64,000 bases of DNA from contig NZ_NEGZ01000001.1 of NCBI RefSeq assembly GCF_002127585.1, forward strand, positions 339,773-403,772, written 5' to 3'. Under the pieces are notes generated by a model. That model did not search any database. It worked only from the letters and a program-made list of their open reading frames with translations, and had not been told where the DNA came from. This document shows positions 55,081 to 64,000 of the stretch, in pieces. The stretch's first letter is position 1, and each line of letters opens with the position of its first letter. Source of the stretch: Janthinobacterium sp. GW458P. Lineage in GTDB: Bacteria; Pseudomonadota; Gammaproteobacteria; Burkholderiales; Burkholderiaceae_D. The position numbers and the translations under genes are program-made.

Positions 55081-55626
55081 ATGCAAATTCAAAAGACGGC
55101 GATTGCCGACGTAATGATAATCGAGCCGAAGGTGTTCGGCGATGATCGTGGTTTTTTCTACGAAAGCTTTAACCAGAAACAATTTCAGGAGCTAACGGGC
55201 GTTAGTACCCATTTTGTTCAGGATAATCACTCAAGGTCCGCCAAAAATGTATTGCGTGGTTTGCATTACCAGATTCAGCAGACACAAGGTAAGCTGGTGC
55301 GCGTCGTAGCCGGCGAGGTGTTTGATGTTGCAGTAGACTTACGCACGAGTTCTGCGACTTTCGGTCACTGGGTGGGAATTCTCCTTTCCGCCGAAAATAA
55401 GCGACAGTTATGGATACCGCCTGGTTGTGCGCACGGCTTTATGGTAACCAGCGAATCGGCCGAATTCCTGTACAAAACGACCGATTACTGGGCGCCGCAA
55501 TTCGAACGCAGCCTCCGATGGAATGACCCTGCCATCGGCATCGAATGGCCGCTCGATGGGGAGCCACTGCTATCGGGCAAGGACCATGCGGGCGTATTGC
55601 TGGCCAATGCAGAGGTATTTGCATGA
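55081..55626 (+). CDS. rmlC: dTDP-4-dehydrorhamnose 3,5-epimerase
   Basis: This 181-residue cupin-fold protein has LRGLHYQIQ (active-site His region) and a WIPPGCAHGF segment. It inverts C3 and C5 of the dTDP-4-keto-6-deoxy-glucose. Its stop overlaps the rmlD start (ATGA). Confidence 0.96.
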   Translation: MQIQKTAIADVMIIEPKVFGDDRGFFYESFNQKQFQELTGVSTHFVQDNHSRSAKNVLRGLHYQIQQTQGKLVRVVAGEVFDVAVDLRTSSATFGHWVGILLSAENKRQLWIPPGCAHGFMVTSESAEFLYKTTDYWAPQFERSLRWNDPAIGIEWPLDGEPLLSGKDHAGVLLANAEVFA

Positions 55627-56489
55627 AAATCTTGTTGACAGGTGGTACTGGTCAAGTCGGATATGAATTGTTCCGCAGTTTGCAGGGCCTCGGTGATATC
55701 GTCGCTCCTGGCCGTGCGCAAATGGATTTGTCAAACCTGGACCAGGTGCGCGACGTCATCCGTGCAGTCAAGCCTGACTTGATTGTGAATCCAGCCGCTT
55801 ATACGGCAGTAGACCAGGCGGAGTGTGAGCCTGAATTGGCCATGCTGATCAACGCTCGCGCGCCAGGGTTGATGGCTGAGGAGGCTCGCAAGCTGGATGC
55901 GGCCATGATTCATTATTCGACCGACTATGTGTTCGATGGGGCAAAAAGCGAGCCTTATTCGGAAGAGGATGCAACAGCACCGATCAATGTCTATGGACGA
56001 AGCAAGTTGGCTGGAGAGCAAGCAATTCAGGCGGTAGGCATCGATCATCTGATCTTGCGCACCAGTTGGGTGTATGGGATGCGCGGCAAGAATTTTCTGT
56101 TGACCGTGCTGCGCTTGGCGCAGGAGCGTCCTGAGTTGCGTATCGTTGGGGATCAGTATGGCGCACCGACCTGGTGTCGTACGATTGCTGATGTTACAGC
56201 GCATATCGTGGCGCGGATAGAAGGAGATCGGGCGGACTGGTGGCGCCGTCATGGCGGTGTATATCACTTGAGTGCGCAAGGCCGCACCACATGGGCTGGT
56301 TTTACTGAGGAAATCCTTCGAAATGCCGCTCTCGCATCCTCGCCACAGATAAGGGCAATTACGACGAGTGAGTATCCCTTGCCCGCTCCTCGCCCGGCTT
56401 CTTCCTTGTTATCGAGCGAACACCTGCGGCAAGTGTTCTGCGATTTACCTGAGTGGAAAGAGGCTTTGCGCCTATGCATGGAGTCCTGA
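55623..56489 (+). CDS. rmlD: dTDP-4-dehydrorhamnose reductase
   Basis: This 288-residue SDR starts MKILLTGGTGQVGYEL and has YSTDYVFDG and INVYGRSKLAGE with the catalytic Tyr-x-x-x-Lys. It completes dTDP-L-rhamnose. Last gene of the rml set; an AT-rich 511-base gap follows. Confidence 0.96.
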   Translation: MKILLTGGTGQVGYELFRSLQGLGDIVAPGRAQMDLSNLDQVRDVIRAVKPDLIVNPAAYTAVDQAECEPELAMLINARAPGLMAEEARKLDAAMIHYSTDYVFDGAKSEPYSEEDATAPINVYGRSKLAGEQAIQAVGIDHLILRTSWVYGMRGKNFLLTVLRLAQERPELRIVGDQYGAPTWCRTIADVTAHIVARIEGDRADWWRRHGGVYHLSAQGRTTWAGFTEEILRNAALASSPQIRAITTSEYPLPAPRPASSLLSSEHLRQVFCDLPEWKEALRLCMES

Positions 56490-57000
56490 TTGAAACCAGC
56501 TGTATCTATTTTTCTTTATTGAGATGTGCGTGGTGATGTGATTGTGGGCAACATGGAATGCACGTCAGGAGGTGTTTTTTAGCGAAAAACCGCATTTTAG
56601 ACTACTCAATAATGTTAAAATGTGGTGGAAATTTTAAGATGGCAATGAAAAATATTTCTTGCTAGTTCTAATTTCGCTAATTTTTGTTGTCAATAAAGTA
56701 CTTTTTTAAAAAATAAGTCAACATTCGAGAGTTGCTGAAAATAAAAGTTTGCCTCATTTCTCTATTTTTGAAGAAATATTTCATTTTCTTTACTGGCTAT
56801 GTTTTTGATGCGTTGTCAATTGTCGCATCAGGTGTGCAGCCAGGTGCTCCATTTTTCGGATTGTCCGGAGGCGCTCGCAATATGGCTGCGAAATAGCATG
56901 GTATATGTAAATGAATTCTTTCAATTGATTAATATTGTCAAAGTATTCTGAGGCTGTACTCCGTCTTAATTTTGTCATTCAATTTAAGTTAAATATAAAA
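56490..57000. promoter_or_regulatory. AT-rich spacer before the pseudaminic acid operon
   Basis: This 511-base stretch is distinctly AT-rich compared with neighbours (runs such as CTTTTTTAAAAAATAAG). No ORF with support. It probably holds the pseB promoter. A low-GC island like this often marks a recombination join in polysaccharide loci. Confidence 0.5.
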
Positions 57001-58011
57001 ATGTTATCAGATAAGTCTATTCTCATTACCGGTGGAACCGGTTCATTCGGCAAAGCATTCGTGAAAACCGTGCTGGAACGCTATCCAACGATCAAACGTC
57101 TTGTGGTATTTTCGCGCGATGAATTGAAACAGTTTGAAATGGCGCATGAATTTTCGGATGAAAAATATGCCGGTATTCGTTATTTCATTGGCGATATTCG
57201 CGATGAGGCCCGCCTGCGCCGCGCGCTGGAAGGTATCGATATCGTGATCCACGCGGCTGCACTGAAACAAGTGCCGGCTGCGGAATATAATCCTTTCGAA
57301 TGCATCAAGACCAATGTGCTGGGTGCGCAAAACCTGATTGAGGCTTGCCTGGATACCAAGGTGCAGCGTGTGGTTGCCCTGTCCACCGACAAGGCGGCTG
57401 CGCCTATCAATCTGTATGGCGCCACCAAGCTGTGCTCTGACAAACTGTTCGTTGCCGCCAACAATATCGTTGGCAATCGCGACTTGCGTTTCAGCGTCGT
57501 CCGTTATGGCAACGTCATGGGTAGCCGCGGTTCGGTGATTCCGTTCTTCCTGGAACGCCGCGCGACGGGCGTGCTGCCGATTACCGATACGGCTATGACC
57601 CGTTTTAATATCAGCCTGCAAGAGGGCGTGGATATGGTGCTGTGGTCCCTTGAGAACGCATGGGGCGGTGAGGTTCTGGTGCCGAAGATCCCTTCCTACC
57701 GCATCACCGATGTAGCCGAAGCAATTGGACCTGAATGCAGCTTCCCGGTCGTCGGCGTGCGTCCAGGTGAAAAGATCCATGAAGAGATGATTACCTCCAG
57801 CGACAGTTTCAATACCGTTGATATGGGTAGCTATTACGCCATCTTGCCGATGAGTGCCAAGTACTCGACGCAGGAATATTGTGACAAGATGGGTGCCAAG
57901 CTGGTACCGCCGGGATTCTGCTACGACAGCGGTAGCAATACTGATTTCTTGACAAAAGAGCAATTGCGCGAGCTGATCCAGACTCACGTCGACCCAACTC
58001 ATACCGTGTAA
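57001..58011 (+). CDS. pseB: UDP-GlcNAc 4,6-dehydratase (inverting)
   Basis: This 336-residue protein starts at 57001 (MLSDKSILITGGTGSFGKAFV). STDKAAAPINLYGATKL is the PseB-specific catalytic stretch. It converts UDP-GlcNAc to the 4-keto-6-deoxy-AltNAc sugar, first step of pseudaminic acid. Confidence 0.96.
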   Translation: MLSDKSILITGGTGSFGKAFVKTVLERYPTIKRLVVFSRDELKQFEMAHEFSDEKYAGIRYFIGDIRDEARLRRALEGIDIVIHAAALKQVPAAEYNPFECIKTNVLGAQNLIEACLDTKVQRVVALSTDKAAAPINLYGATKLCSDKLFVAANNIVGNRDLRFSVVRYGNVMGSRGSVIPFFLERRATGVLPITDTAMTRFNISLQEGVDMVLWSLENAWGGEVLVPKIPSYRITDVAEAIGPECSFPVVGVRPGEKIHEEMITSSDSFNTVDMGSYYAILPMSAKYSTQEYCDKMGAKLVPPGFCYDSGSNTDFLTKEQLRELIQTHVDPTHTV

Positions 58012-58014
58012 AAC

Positions 58015-59178
58015 ATGACAATGATTCCATATGGCCGACAAGATATCTCTCAGGCCGACATTCAGGCGGTGGTCGATGTCTTGCGCTCTGACTTTCTGAC
58101 ACAGGGGCCGGCAGTGCCGGCGTTTGAGCAATCGGTGGCAGAGTATTGCTGTGTCCCCCATGCGGTGGCTGTCAATAGCGCGACCAGTGCCCTGCACATC
58201 GCGTGCCTGGCCTTGGGTGTCGGCCCGGGGGATCTGGTCTGGACCAGTCCGAATACTTTTGTTGCCAGCGCCAATTGCGCTTTATATTGTGGCGCTGATA
58301 TTGATTTTGTCGATATTGATGCCCGTACCTACAATCTGAGCATCGAGGCATTGACGCAAAAGCTTGCGCAGGCGAAACAAGCCGGGCGTTTGCCGAAAGT
58401 GCTGATTCCCGTGCATTTGACGGGCCAGCCTTGTGATATGGCCGCCATCTATGCCCTGAGCCAGGAATATGGCTTCAAGATTATCGAAGACGCTTCGCAT
58501 GCGATCGGCGGAAAATATCGTGGTGAGCCGATCGGCAATTGCCGCTATAGCGACATTACCGTTTTCAGTTTTCACCCAGTGAAAATTATCACCAGCGCCG
58601 AAGGCGGTATGGCCACGACACAGAATGCGGATCTGGCGATCAGCTTGCAGCAACTGCGTAGCCATGGCATTACGCGCGATCCGGAGCAGATGACGCATGC
58701 GCCCGATGGCGCCTGGTATTATCAGCAGATCACACTCGGTTACAACTATCGTATGACGGATATGCAGGCGGCACTCGGCTTGAGCCAGATGGCTCGGCTC
58801 GATGAATTCGTGGCCTACCGCCATGCTATGGCGCGTCGCTATGATACATTGCTGGCGGAATTGCCGGTTATTACGCCATGGCAGCATACGGATGGCTATT
58901 CGGGCTTGCACTTGTACGTAATTCGCCTGCAAACCGAGCGCCTGACACAGTCACACCGCACCATCTTTGACGCGCTGCGCGCGCAGTCAATTGGTGTCAA
59001 TCTGCACTATATTCCTGTGCATACCCAGCCTTACTATCAAGCAAAAGGCTTCAAACCTGGCGATTTTCCGGAAGCGGAGCATTATTATGCACAAGCTATC
59101 AGCTTGCCGATGTATGCCACCTTTACGGAAGAGCAGCAGGATCGCGTGATCGAGGCCTTGCGGAAAGCGCTGAAATGA
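58015..59178 (+). CDS. pseC: UDP-4-keto-6-deoxy-AltNAc aminotransferase
   Basis: This 387-residue DegT/AryC1/EryC1-type PLP enzyme has the PLP lysine in SFHPVKIITSAEGGM. Starts ATG 58015 or 58021. It is the second enzyme of pseudaminic acid synthesis, next to pseB. Confidence 0.94.
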   Translation: MTMIPYGRQDISQADIQAVVDVLRSDFLTQGPAVPAFEQSVAEYCCVPHAVAVNSATSALHIACLALGVGPGDLVWTSPNTFVASANCALYCGADIDFVDIDARTYNLSIEALTQKLAQAKQAGRLPKVLIPVHLTGQPCDMAAIYALSQEYGFKIIEDASHAIGGKYRGEPIGNCRYSDITVFSFHPVKIITSAEGGMATTQNADLAISLQQLRSHGITRDPEQMTHAPDGAWYYQQITLGYNYRMTDMQAALGLSQMARLDEFVAYRHAMARRYDTLLAELPVITPWQHTDGYSGLHLYVIRLQTERLTQSHRTIFDALRAQSIGVNLHYIPVHTQPYYQAKGFKPGDFPEAEHYYAQAISLPMYATFTEEQQDRVIEALRKALK

Positions 59179-60074
59179 AAATTGGATTGGGTGCAGTACA
59201 GTTCGGACTCGATTATGGTATTGCAAATGCGGCGGGCAAGGTCTGTCAGTTGGAAGTTGCAGCCATTTTGGCAGCTGCGGCCGAGCTGAAATTGAAATTG
59301 ATCGATACTGCGGCGCTATACGGTGATAGCGAAGCTGTGCTCGGACGTACCATGGCGGCAGACACGTCTTTCGATATCGTGACCAAGACGCCGCAGTTTT
59401 CCGGAGCCGTGTTAGGTGCTGTTGATGCGCAACAACTGGAAGAGAGTTTGCATGTCTCGTTGCTGAAACTGCAGCGCACCGCTGTGTATGGCCTGCTGAT
59501 ACACCGGGTGGATGATTTGCTGTTGCCTGGTGGCGAAGTATTGATGGAACGCATGGTGCAGTTGAAGGCGCGTGGCCTGGTGAGAAAAATTGGGGTGTCC
59601 GTATATACCGGGCAGCAGATTGATGCCGTGTTGGCGCGTTTTCCGATCGATCTGATTCAATTGCCCATCAATGTACTAGATCAGCGTCTGTTGCATGCCG
59701 GCCATTTACGCAAGTTGAAGCAAGCGGGTGTTGAAATACATGCCCGCTCTGTTTTCCTGCAAGGTTTGCTATTGATGGAGCCCTGCGATCTACCGGCACA
59801 TTTTGATGGCGTGCGCGAGCACCTGGCTACCTATCACCGCTGTATCGCTGCGCAAGGCTTGACGCCGCTGCAAGCCGCGCTGGGTTTTGTGACTGGCCTG
59901 GAAGAAATCGACCAAGTCGTTTGTGGCGTCAATTCTAGTGTGCAACTGCAAGAAATATGCATGGCGGCGGGATATATGGCTGCGGGCGGAGAGCATGTGG
60001 GCTATGAGGCCTTTGCGATCAGCGATGAAAGGATCGTCAATCCTGCCTTGTGGCAACAGACAAAGGAGAAGTAA
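59175..60074 (+). CDS. Aldo/keto reductase of the nonulosonate operon
   Basis: This 299-residue TIM-barrel protein has DTAALYG (Asp, Tyr), VTKTP (Lys) and LLIHRVDD (His), the AKR tetrad. It overlaps pseC by ATGA and pseF by TAATG. Canonical Pse synthesis does not need an AKR, so it probably makes or modifies a sugar variant. Confidence 0.85.
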   Translation: MKIGLGAVQFGLDYGIANAAGKVCQLEVAAILAAAAELKLKLIDTAALYGDSEAVLGRTMAADTSFDIVTKTPQFSGAVLGAVDAQQLEESLHVSLLKLQRTAVYGLLIHRVDDLLLPGGEVLMERMVQLKARGLVRKIGVSVYTGQQIDAVLARFPIDLIQLPINVLDQRLLHAGHLRKLKQAGVEIHARSVFLQGLLLMEPCDLPAHFDGVREHLATYHRCIAAQGLTPLQAALGFVTGLEEIDQVVCGVNSSVQLQEICMAAGYMAAGGEHVGYEAFAISDERIVNPALWQQTKEK

Positions 60075-60853
60075 TGATACTTGCAATATTGCAAGCTCGT
60101 GTTTCGTCGTCGCGGCTGCCAGGCAAGGTGCTCATGCCTTTGTTGGGCGAGCCGATGCTGCTGCGTCAGCTTGAGCGCTTGCGTGACGTACGCCAGATCG
60201 ATCACTTGCTGGTGGCCACCAGCAGTGAAGCGCCGGATGACGCCATTGAAGCATTGTGTCAGGCAAATGGTATTGATTGTTTCAGGGGCGATTTGAATGA
60301 CGTGCTTGAGCGTTTTCACCAGGCAGCGCAAACGTTTTCTCCTGAACATATAGTCCGTTTAACGGCCGATTGTCCACTGACCGATCCAGCATTGATCGAT
60401 GAGGTTATCACTTTTTATCTAGCAGGTGACTACGACTATGTCAGCAATTGTGTCGAGGCCACCTATCCAGATGGACTCGATGTGGAGATTTTCCGTGCCT
60501 CTTGCCTGGATGATGCGTGGCAAGAGGCGCGCCTGCCGTCGCAGCGCGAGCATGTCACACCCTTTATCCACCAGCAGGCGCAACGTTACAAGGTTGGCGT
60601 GTACCGCAGTGTAAGGGATTGGTCGCATTTGCGCTGGACCGTGGATGAGCCGAAAGATTTTGAGCTGGTTTCCATTATTTATGAAGCACTTTATCGGGAA
60701 AACAAGCGCTTTTCCATGCAGGACGTCTTGTTGCTGTTGGAGCGGCGCCCTGAATTAGCAAATTGGAACACCATGCATGGACGTAACGAGGGATTGCAGA
60801 AATCACTCGCTGCCGATGCCGTATCGATTATCACCCACACTATTGAGAACTAA
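60074..60853 (+). CDS. pseF: SpsF/PseF-type cytidylyltransferase
   Basis: This 259-residue protein starts MILAILQARVSSSRLPGKVLMP, the nucleotidyltransferase signature of COG1861/SpsF. In this operon it likely activates the nonulosonic acid with CMP, though substrate by sequence alone is not certain; gene symbol is by context. Confidence 0.8.
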   Translation: MILAILQARVSSSRLPGKVLMPLLGEPMLLRQLERLRDVRQIDHLLVATSSEAPDDAIEALCQANGIDCFRGDLNDVLERFHQAAQTFSPEHIVRLTADCPLTDPALIDEVITFYLAGDYDYVSNCVEATYPDGLDVEIFRASCLDDAWQEARLPSQREHVTPFIHQQAQRYKVGVYRSVRDWSHLRWTVDEPKDFELVSIIYEALYRENKRFSMQDVLLLLERRPELANWNTMHGRNEGLQKSLAADAVSIITHTIEN

Positions 60854-60854
60854 T

Positions 60855-62144
60855 ATGTCTACACGCTATCAACGCTCTGAGGAATTATTGGAACGCGCCC
60901 TTAAAACGATCCCGCTCGGCTCTCAGACTTTCAGCAAGAGCAAAACGCAATATCCTTTTGGTGTTTCGCCGTATTTTATTCAACGCGGCAAGGGTAGCCA
61001 TGTATGGGATGTTGATGGCAACGAGTACATCGATTTCATCAGCAGCCTGGCCTCTATCACGTTGGGCTACAACGACGAGGATGTGACCAACGCGGTGAAA
61101 GCGCAATTGGATGAGGGAGTGATTTTCAGCCTGCCGCATCAGATTGAAATGCTGGTCGCTGAAAAAATTTGCGAAATCGTTCCTTGCGCTGAGATGGTGC
61201 GTTTCGGGAAAAATGGTTCGGACGCCACGTCCGGCGCCATTCGTTTGGCGCGCGCCTACACCAATCGAGAGCATGTGGCTGTATGTGGCTACCATGGCTG
61301 GCAGGACTGGTATATTGGTTCGACCGCGCGCAACCGCGGTGTGCCAGTCGCTACACGTGAGTTGACGCATACGTTTGCGTATAACGATCTGGCATCACTT
61401 GAAAAGTTGTTCGCCGATTTCCCCGGGCAGATTGCGGCCGTGATTCTTGAGCCGATGAATGTGTACCAGCCGAAGGACGCCTTCCTGGAGGGGGTCAAGG
61501 AGCTGGCCCATAAGCACGGCGCTCTGTTGATCTTCGATGAAACCATCACGGGTTTCCGGTACGCCAATGGTGGCGCGCAAGAACTGTTCGGCGTCACACC
61601 TGACCTGGCGACCTTCGGCAAGGGACTGGCGAATGGCTATCCGGTATCGGCTGTGGCTGGCCGGGCCGATGTGATGAAGCTGATGGACGAGATTTTCTTT
61701 TCGTTTACCTTCGGAGGCGAAACGCTGTCGCTGGCGGCGGCCCTAGCGACGATGGAGAAACTGCAGCGCGAACCGGTAGTGGCGAGGATCCGGGAGCAGG
61801 GCCAGAAAATTATCGACCGTATCAATGCCATCATCGAGGCGAATGCCGCACAGCACATCATGAGTATTGCTGGCCATCCAAGCTGGAGCTTTGTGTTGAT
61901 CAAGGATGCTGGCCCCTATACGCAATGGCAGATCAAGACCTTGTTCATGCAAGAAATGCTGGCGCGCGGTATTTTGACTTTCGGTACGCATAACGTCAAC
62001 TATAGCCATAGCGACAGCGATCTCGGAAAACTGTTTGCTGCCTATGAAGAAATAGTGCCCATGCTGGTTGCTGGCGTCAAGGATGGTAATCTGGAAAGTA
62101 TGTTGCGTTGCAAGCCGCTGGAACCACTGTTCAAGGTACGATGA
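60855..62144 (+). CDS. Class III aminotransferase (glutamate-1-semialdehyde-type)
   Basis: This 429-residue PLP protein has the GSA-aminotransferase layout with KNGSDATSGAIRLARAYTNR, FDETITGFRYANGGAQE and a PLP Lys in TFGKGLANGYP. It is not hemL-like in context: it lies between pseF and pseG. It probably transaminates a keto sugar or an acyl side-chain donor for the nonulosonate. Confidence 0.85.
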   Translation: MSTRYQRSEELLERALKTIPLGSQTFSKSKTQYPFGVSPYFIQRGKGSHVWDVDGNEYIDFISSLASITLGYNDEDVTNAVKAQLDEGVIFSLPHQIEMLVAEKICEIVPCAEMVRFGKNGSDATSGAIRLARAYTNREHVAVCGYHGWQDWYIGSTARNRGVPVATRELTHTFAYNDLASLEKLFADFPGQIAAVILEPMNVYQPKDAFLEGVKELAHKHGALLIFDETITGFRYANGGAQELFGVTPDLATFGKGLANGYPVSAVAGRADVMKLMDEIFFSFTFGGETLSLAAALATMEKLQREPVVARIREQGQKIIDRINAIIEANAAQHIMSIAGHPSWSFVLIKDAGPYTQWQIKTLFMQEMLARGILTFGTHNVNYSHSDSDLGKLFAAYEEIVPMLVAGVKDGNLESMLRCKPLEPLFKVR

Positions 62145-63127
62145 ATAGTTCCGTCGTTATTCGCGTGGATGCCTCCTTGCACATGGGAGGCGGACATGTC
62201 ATGCGCTGCTCGACCTTGGCCGAAGAGCTCAGGTCGCGTGGAGCGACGATCACCTTCATTTGTCGGGAACTTCCGGGCAACTATATTGACTGGCTTCGCG
62301 CACAGCAATTCGAGGTACTCAGCCTCGCAGCAGCTGAGCCCAGTGAGACAACGGAGGCGGGTATGTCGCCTCCGCATATGGCGTGGCTGGGGGTTCCTCT
62401 AGAGCAAGAGCTTACCGAGGTGCGCGCGCTGCTGTCGGAACGGCCCACAGCGGACTGGGTCATTGTCGATCATTACGCACTTGATGCGCGCTGGGAGCAG
62501 GCGGCCAGGGCGTTTGTGCAGAAGATCATGGTAATCGATGACCTGGCTGACCGCGCGCACGATTGCAATATTTTGTTGGATCAAAACTATTATCATGATA
62601 TGCGGCAACGTTACGACGGCTTGCTGCCGTCGGCTTGTTTAATGTTGCTGGGGCCTAAACATGCCTTGCTGAGGAATGAGTTTGTCCACTGGCGCGCTGA
62701 GTGTGGTCCGCGGGGGGCTGCGGTAAGCCGTGTTCTGGTGTTCTTTGGCGGTATCGATGCAGGTAATTACACGATGCCGGCCATCGCCGCGCTGGTCCGG
62801 GCAAGCCGGCCGGACATACAGGTCGATGTGGTGATTGGCACGCATCATCCGGCGCGCGAGGCGATTGAAGATGTATGCTTGCAGCACGGTTTTATTTGCC
62901 ATGTACAGACCTCGCGCATGGCTGAATTGACGGCGGCAGCCGACCTTGCCATTGGTGCCGGCGGGACGGCGATGTGGGAGCGTTGCAGCCTGGGCTTGCC
63001 GAGCCTGACTTTGTCCGTGGCCGAAAATCAACGACAACTGGTTGATGACGCCGCGCTCGGTGGCCTGGTGTATGCACCGGATATTCGTCTAGGGCCTGAA
63101 TTGGAGGAACGGTTGCTGCTCCATTAG
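62141..63127 (+). CDS. pseG: UDP-sugar hydrolase PseG, ended by an in-frame TAG
   Basis: This 328-residue product starts at 62141, overlapping the previous stop. RVDASLHMGGGHVMRC is the PseG N-terminus; the GAGGTAMWERCSLGLPSLTLSVAENQ segment is the MurG-like C-terminal sugar site. The frame ends at TAG 63125–63127, but the same frame continues LLDNPALRQFLSQQ and AARVARKLG, the expected final PseG helix. So the stop appears to remove about 35 residues. The intact gene would hydrolyse UDP-2,4-diacetamido-altropyranose. Confidence 0.85.
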   Translation: MNSSVVIRVDASLHMGGGHVMRCSTLAEELRSRGATITFICRELPGNYIDWLRAQQFEVLSLAAAEPSETTEAGMSPPHMAWLGVPLEQELTEVRALLSERPTADWVIVDHYALDARWEQAARAFVQKIMVIDDLADRAHDCNILLDQNYYHDMRQRYDGLLPSACLMLLGPKHALLRNEFVHWRAECGPRGAAVSRVLVFFGGIDAGNYTMPAIAALVRASRPDIQVDVVIGTHHPAREAIEDVCLQHGFICHVQTSRMAELTAAADLAIGAGGTAMWERCSLGLPSLTLSVAENQRQLVDDAALGGLVYAPDIRLGPELEERLLLH

Positions 63128-63640
63128 ACCTCCTTGCTTGATAATCCGGCCTTGCGGCAGTTCCTGTCACAGCAAAGCCATGCCATAGTTGATGGATGTG
63201 GCGCAGCACGCGTGGCGCGTAAGCTCGGTATGTGCTCGGTTGTCTTGCATGCTGCCAGTGAGGCGGATTCGGCCAACTTGATGCCTTGGCGCAATCATGA
63301 TTCGATTCGCGCGGTGTCGCGCAACAGCGCGCCCACTCCGCTGGAGAACCATGATCGTTGGCCAGCAGTACGATGGCCAACCAGTTGGCATGGTTTGTTT
63401 TGACGTAGTGCAAAACAGTACGGAAGTATCATTTATCTCTCACCGGGTATGCAAAAGCATGGTCGCGGTTCTGAACTGCTTGCCAGTGCGGAACAATGGC
63501 TGCGCAATATGCGTTCTGATATAACAATAATACGGGCGGAAGTACTGGCCGATAACCAGCCTTCGCACCGTCTGTTCCTTGCTGTTGATTATGCAAGAGA
63601 CTCCACTAGCTATTTTAAGAAGGTGTTGCAATATGACTGA
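63128..63640 (+). pseudogene. pseH: pseH-like acetyltransferase, broken by two frameshifts (PseG–PseH fusion remnant)
   Basis: Frame 1 (63128–63361) ends PseG then begins a GNAT domain: LMPWRNHDSIRAVSRNSAP. Frame 2 (about 63363–63430) continues QQYDGQPVGMVCFDVV. Frame 1 again (about 63435–63640) gives YLSPGMQKHGRG, the acetyl-CoA loop, to the end. Together they make one PseH-like protein. The lesions are a net one-base gain near 63362 and a one-base loss near 63431–63438. Sequencing error must be excluded. Confidence 0.75.
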
Positions 63641-64000
63641 CTCCATCAAAATTGGTAACCGCCTGATAGGCAAGAATCATCCACCTTTCGTGATTGCCGA
63701 AATGTCCGGTAATCACAACCAGTCGCTGGAACGCGCGCTGGAAATCGTCGAGGCGGCTGCAAGAACGGGAGCGCATGCGCTGAAAATTCAGACGTATACA
63801 CCCGATACCATGACGCTCGATCTGGACGAACGTGAATTTCATATCAGTGATCCGAATAGTTTGTGGACAGGAACTTCCCTGTACAAGCTGTATGGTGAAG
63901 CCTATACGCCGTGGGAGTGGCATAAGCCGATTTTTGATCGCGCTCGTGAATTGGGAATGATTCCGTTCAGCACTCCGTTCGATGATACGGCGGTCGATTT
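63633..64000 (+). CDS. pseI: Pseudaminic acid synthase, 5' part (cut by window end)
   Basis: ATG 63633 overlaps the end of the pseH frame. IAEMSGNHNQSLERALEIV, ALKIQTYTPDTMTLD and the later IPFSTPFD segment are the NeuB/PseI barrel signature (PEP condensation with the sugar). The C-terminus and antifreeze domain are outside the window. Confidence 0.93.
   Translation, partial: MTDSIKIGNRLIGKNHPPFVIAEMSGNHNQSLERALEIVEAAARTGAHALKIQTYTPDTMTLDLDEREFHISDPNSLWTGTSLYKLYGEAYTPWEWHKPIFDRARELGMIPFSTPFDDTAVD

Noticed and set aside
60855..62144. Glutamate-1-semialdehyde aminomutase (hemL)
   Set aside because: Family similarity is shared, but the operon context is nonulosonate synthesis and no other haem gene is near; a housekeeping hemL elsewhere is expected.

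Overview
The window reads as a chromosomal segment of a GC-rich betaproteobacterium, most likely Oxalobacteraceae (Janthinobacterium/Massilia/Duganella type). This is inferred from codon use, the tsaD–rpsU–GatB/YqeY–dnaG–rpoD neighbourhood, the BPSL0067-like remnant and the overall protein flavour. No database search was possible. Almost all host genes have high third-position GC. Two stretches differ: a filamentous-phage prophage (31.8–40.5 kb) and the surface-polysaccharide block (50.8–64 kb), which has AT-rich spacers.

Layout. 1–7.8 kb: a partial DsbA/FrnE-like protein, DUF427, a DUF2157 / DUF4401+GDYXXLXY membrane pair, a YdjM-like membrane hydrolase, a Kef-type cation/proton antiporter and a voltage-gated-type ion channel with a C-terminal zinc ribbon. 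7.9–14.9 kb: seven head-to-tail genes, nearly all overlapping or touching (KAS III, extended SDR, metallo-beta-lactamase fold, PaaK/F390-like adenylate-forming enzyme, PAP2 phosphatase, sterol-desaturase-type oxygenase, fatty acid desaturase). They look like one uncharacterised lipid pathway. 15.1–17.7 kb: GbsR/MarR regulator, DUF4166 protein and a membrane-fused SDR39U1 epimerase, again overlapping. 17.8–20 kb: eutBC; then tsaD, a Rieske-like NirD protein, aroG, a degenerate IS110-like protein, ybiB and yhiN. 26.2–31.7 kb: the macromolecular-synthesis genes rpsU, yqeY, dnaG and rpoD.

31.8–40.55 kb: a complete-looking inovirus prophage in the 3' end of a CAT-anticodon tRNA gene, bounded by 45-bp perfect direct repeats. 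It holds a repressor-like gene with an 11-bp palindromic operator region, ssDNA-binding protein, small membrane coat proteins, major coat protein plus terminator, pIII-like adsorption protein with Pro/Gly repeats, pVI, Zot/pI, its own secretin (pIV), a small DNA-binding protein, an HUH replication protein and a tyrosine integrase.

40.6–50.6 kb: ordinary host genes (FKBP, DUF2726, YjjG, PdxJ, DUF4265, GFA, an outer-membrane protein, Crp/Fnr regulator, chemoreceptor, DEAD-box helicase) plus a frameshifted BPSL0067-like remnant. 50.8–64 kb: Wzz-like chain-length protein, rmlBADC-type dTDP-rhamnose genes (order B-A-C-D), then a pseudaminic-acid-type nonulosonate operon (pseB, pseC, aldo/keto reductase, pseF-like, class III aminotransferase, pseG, pseH, pseI). 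In that operon the pseG–pseH junction carries an in-frame stop and two frameshifts.
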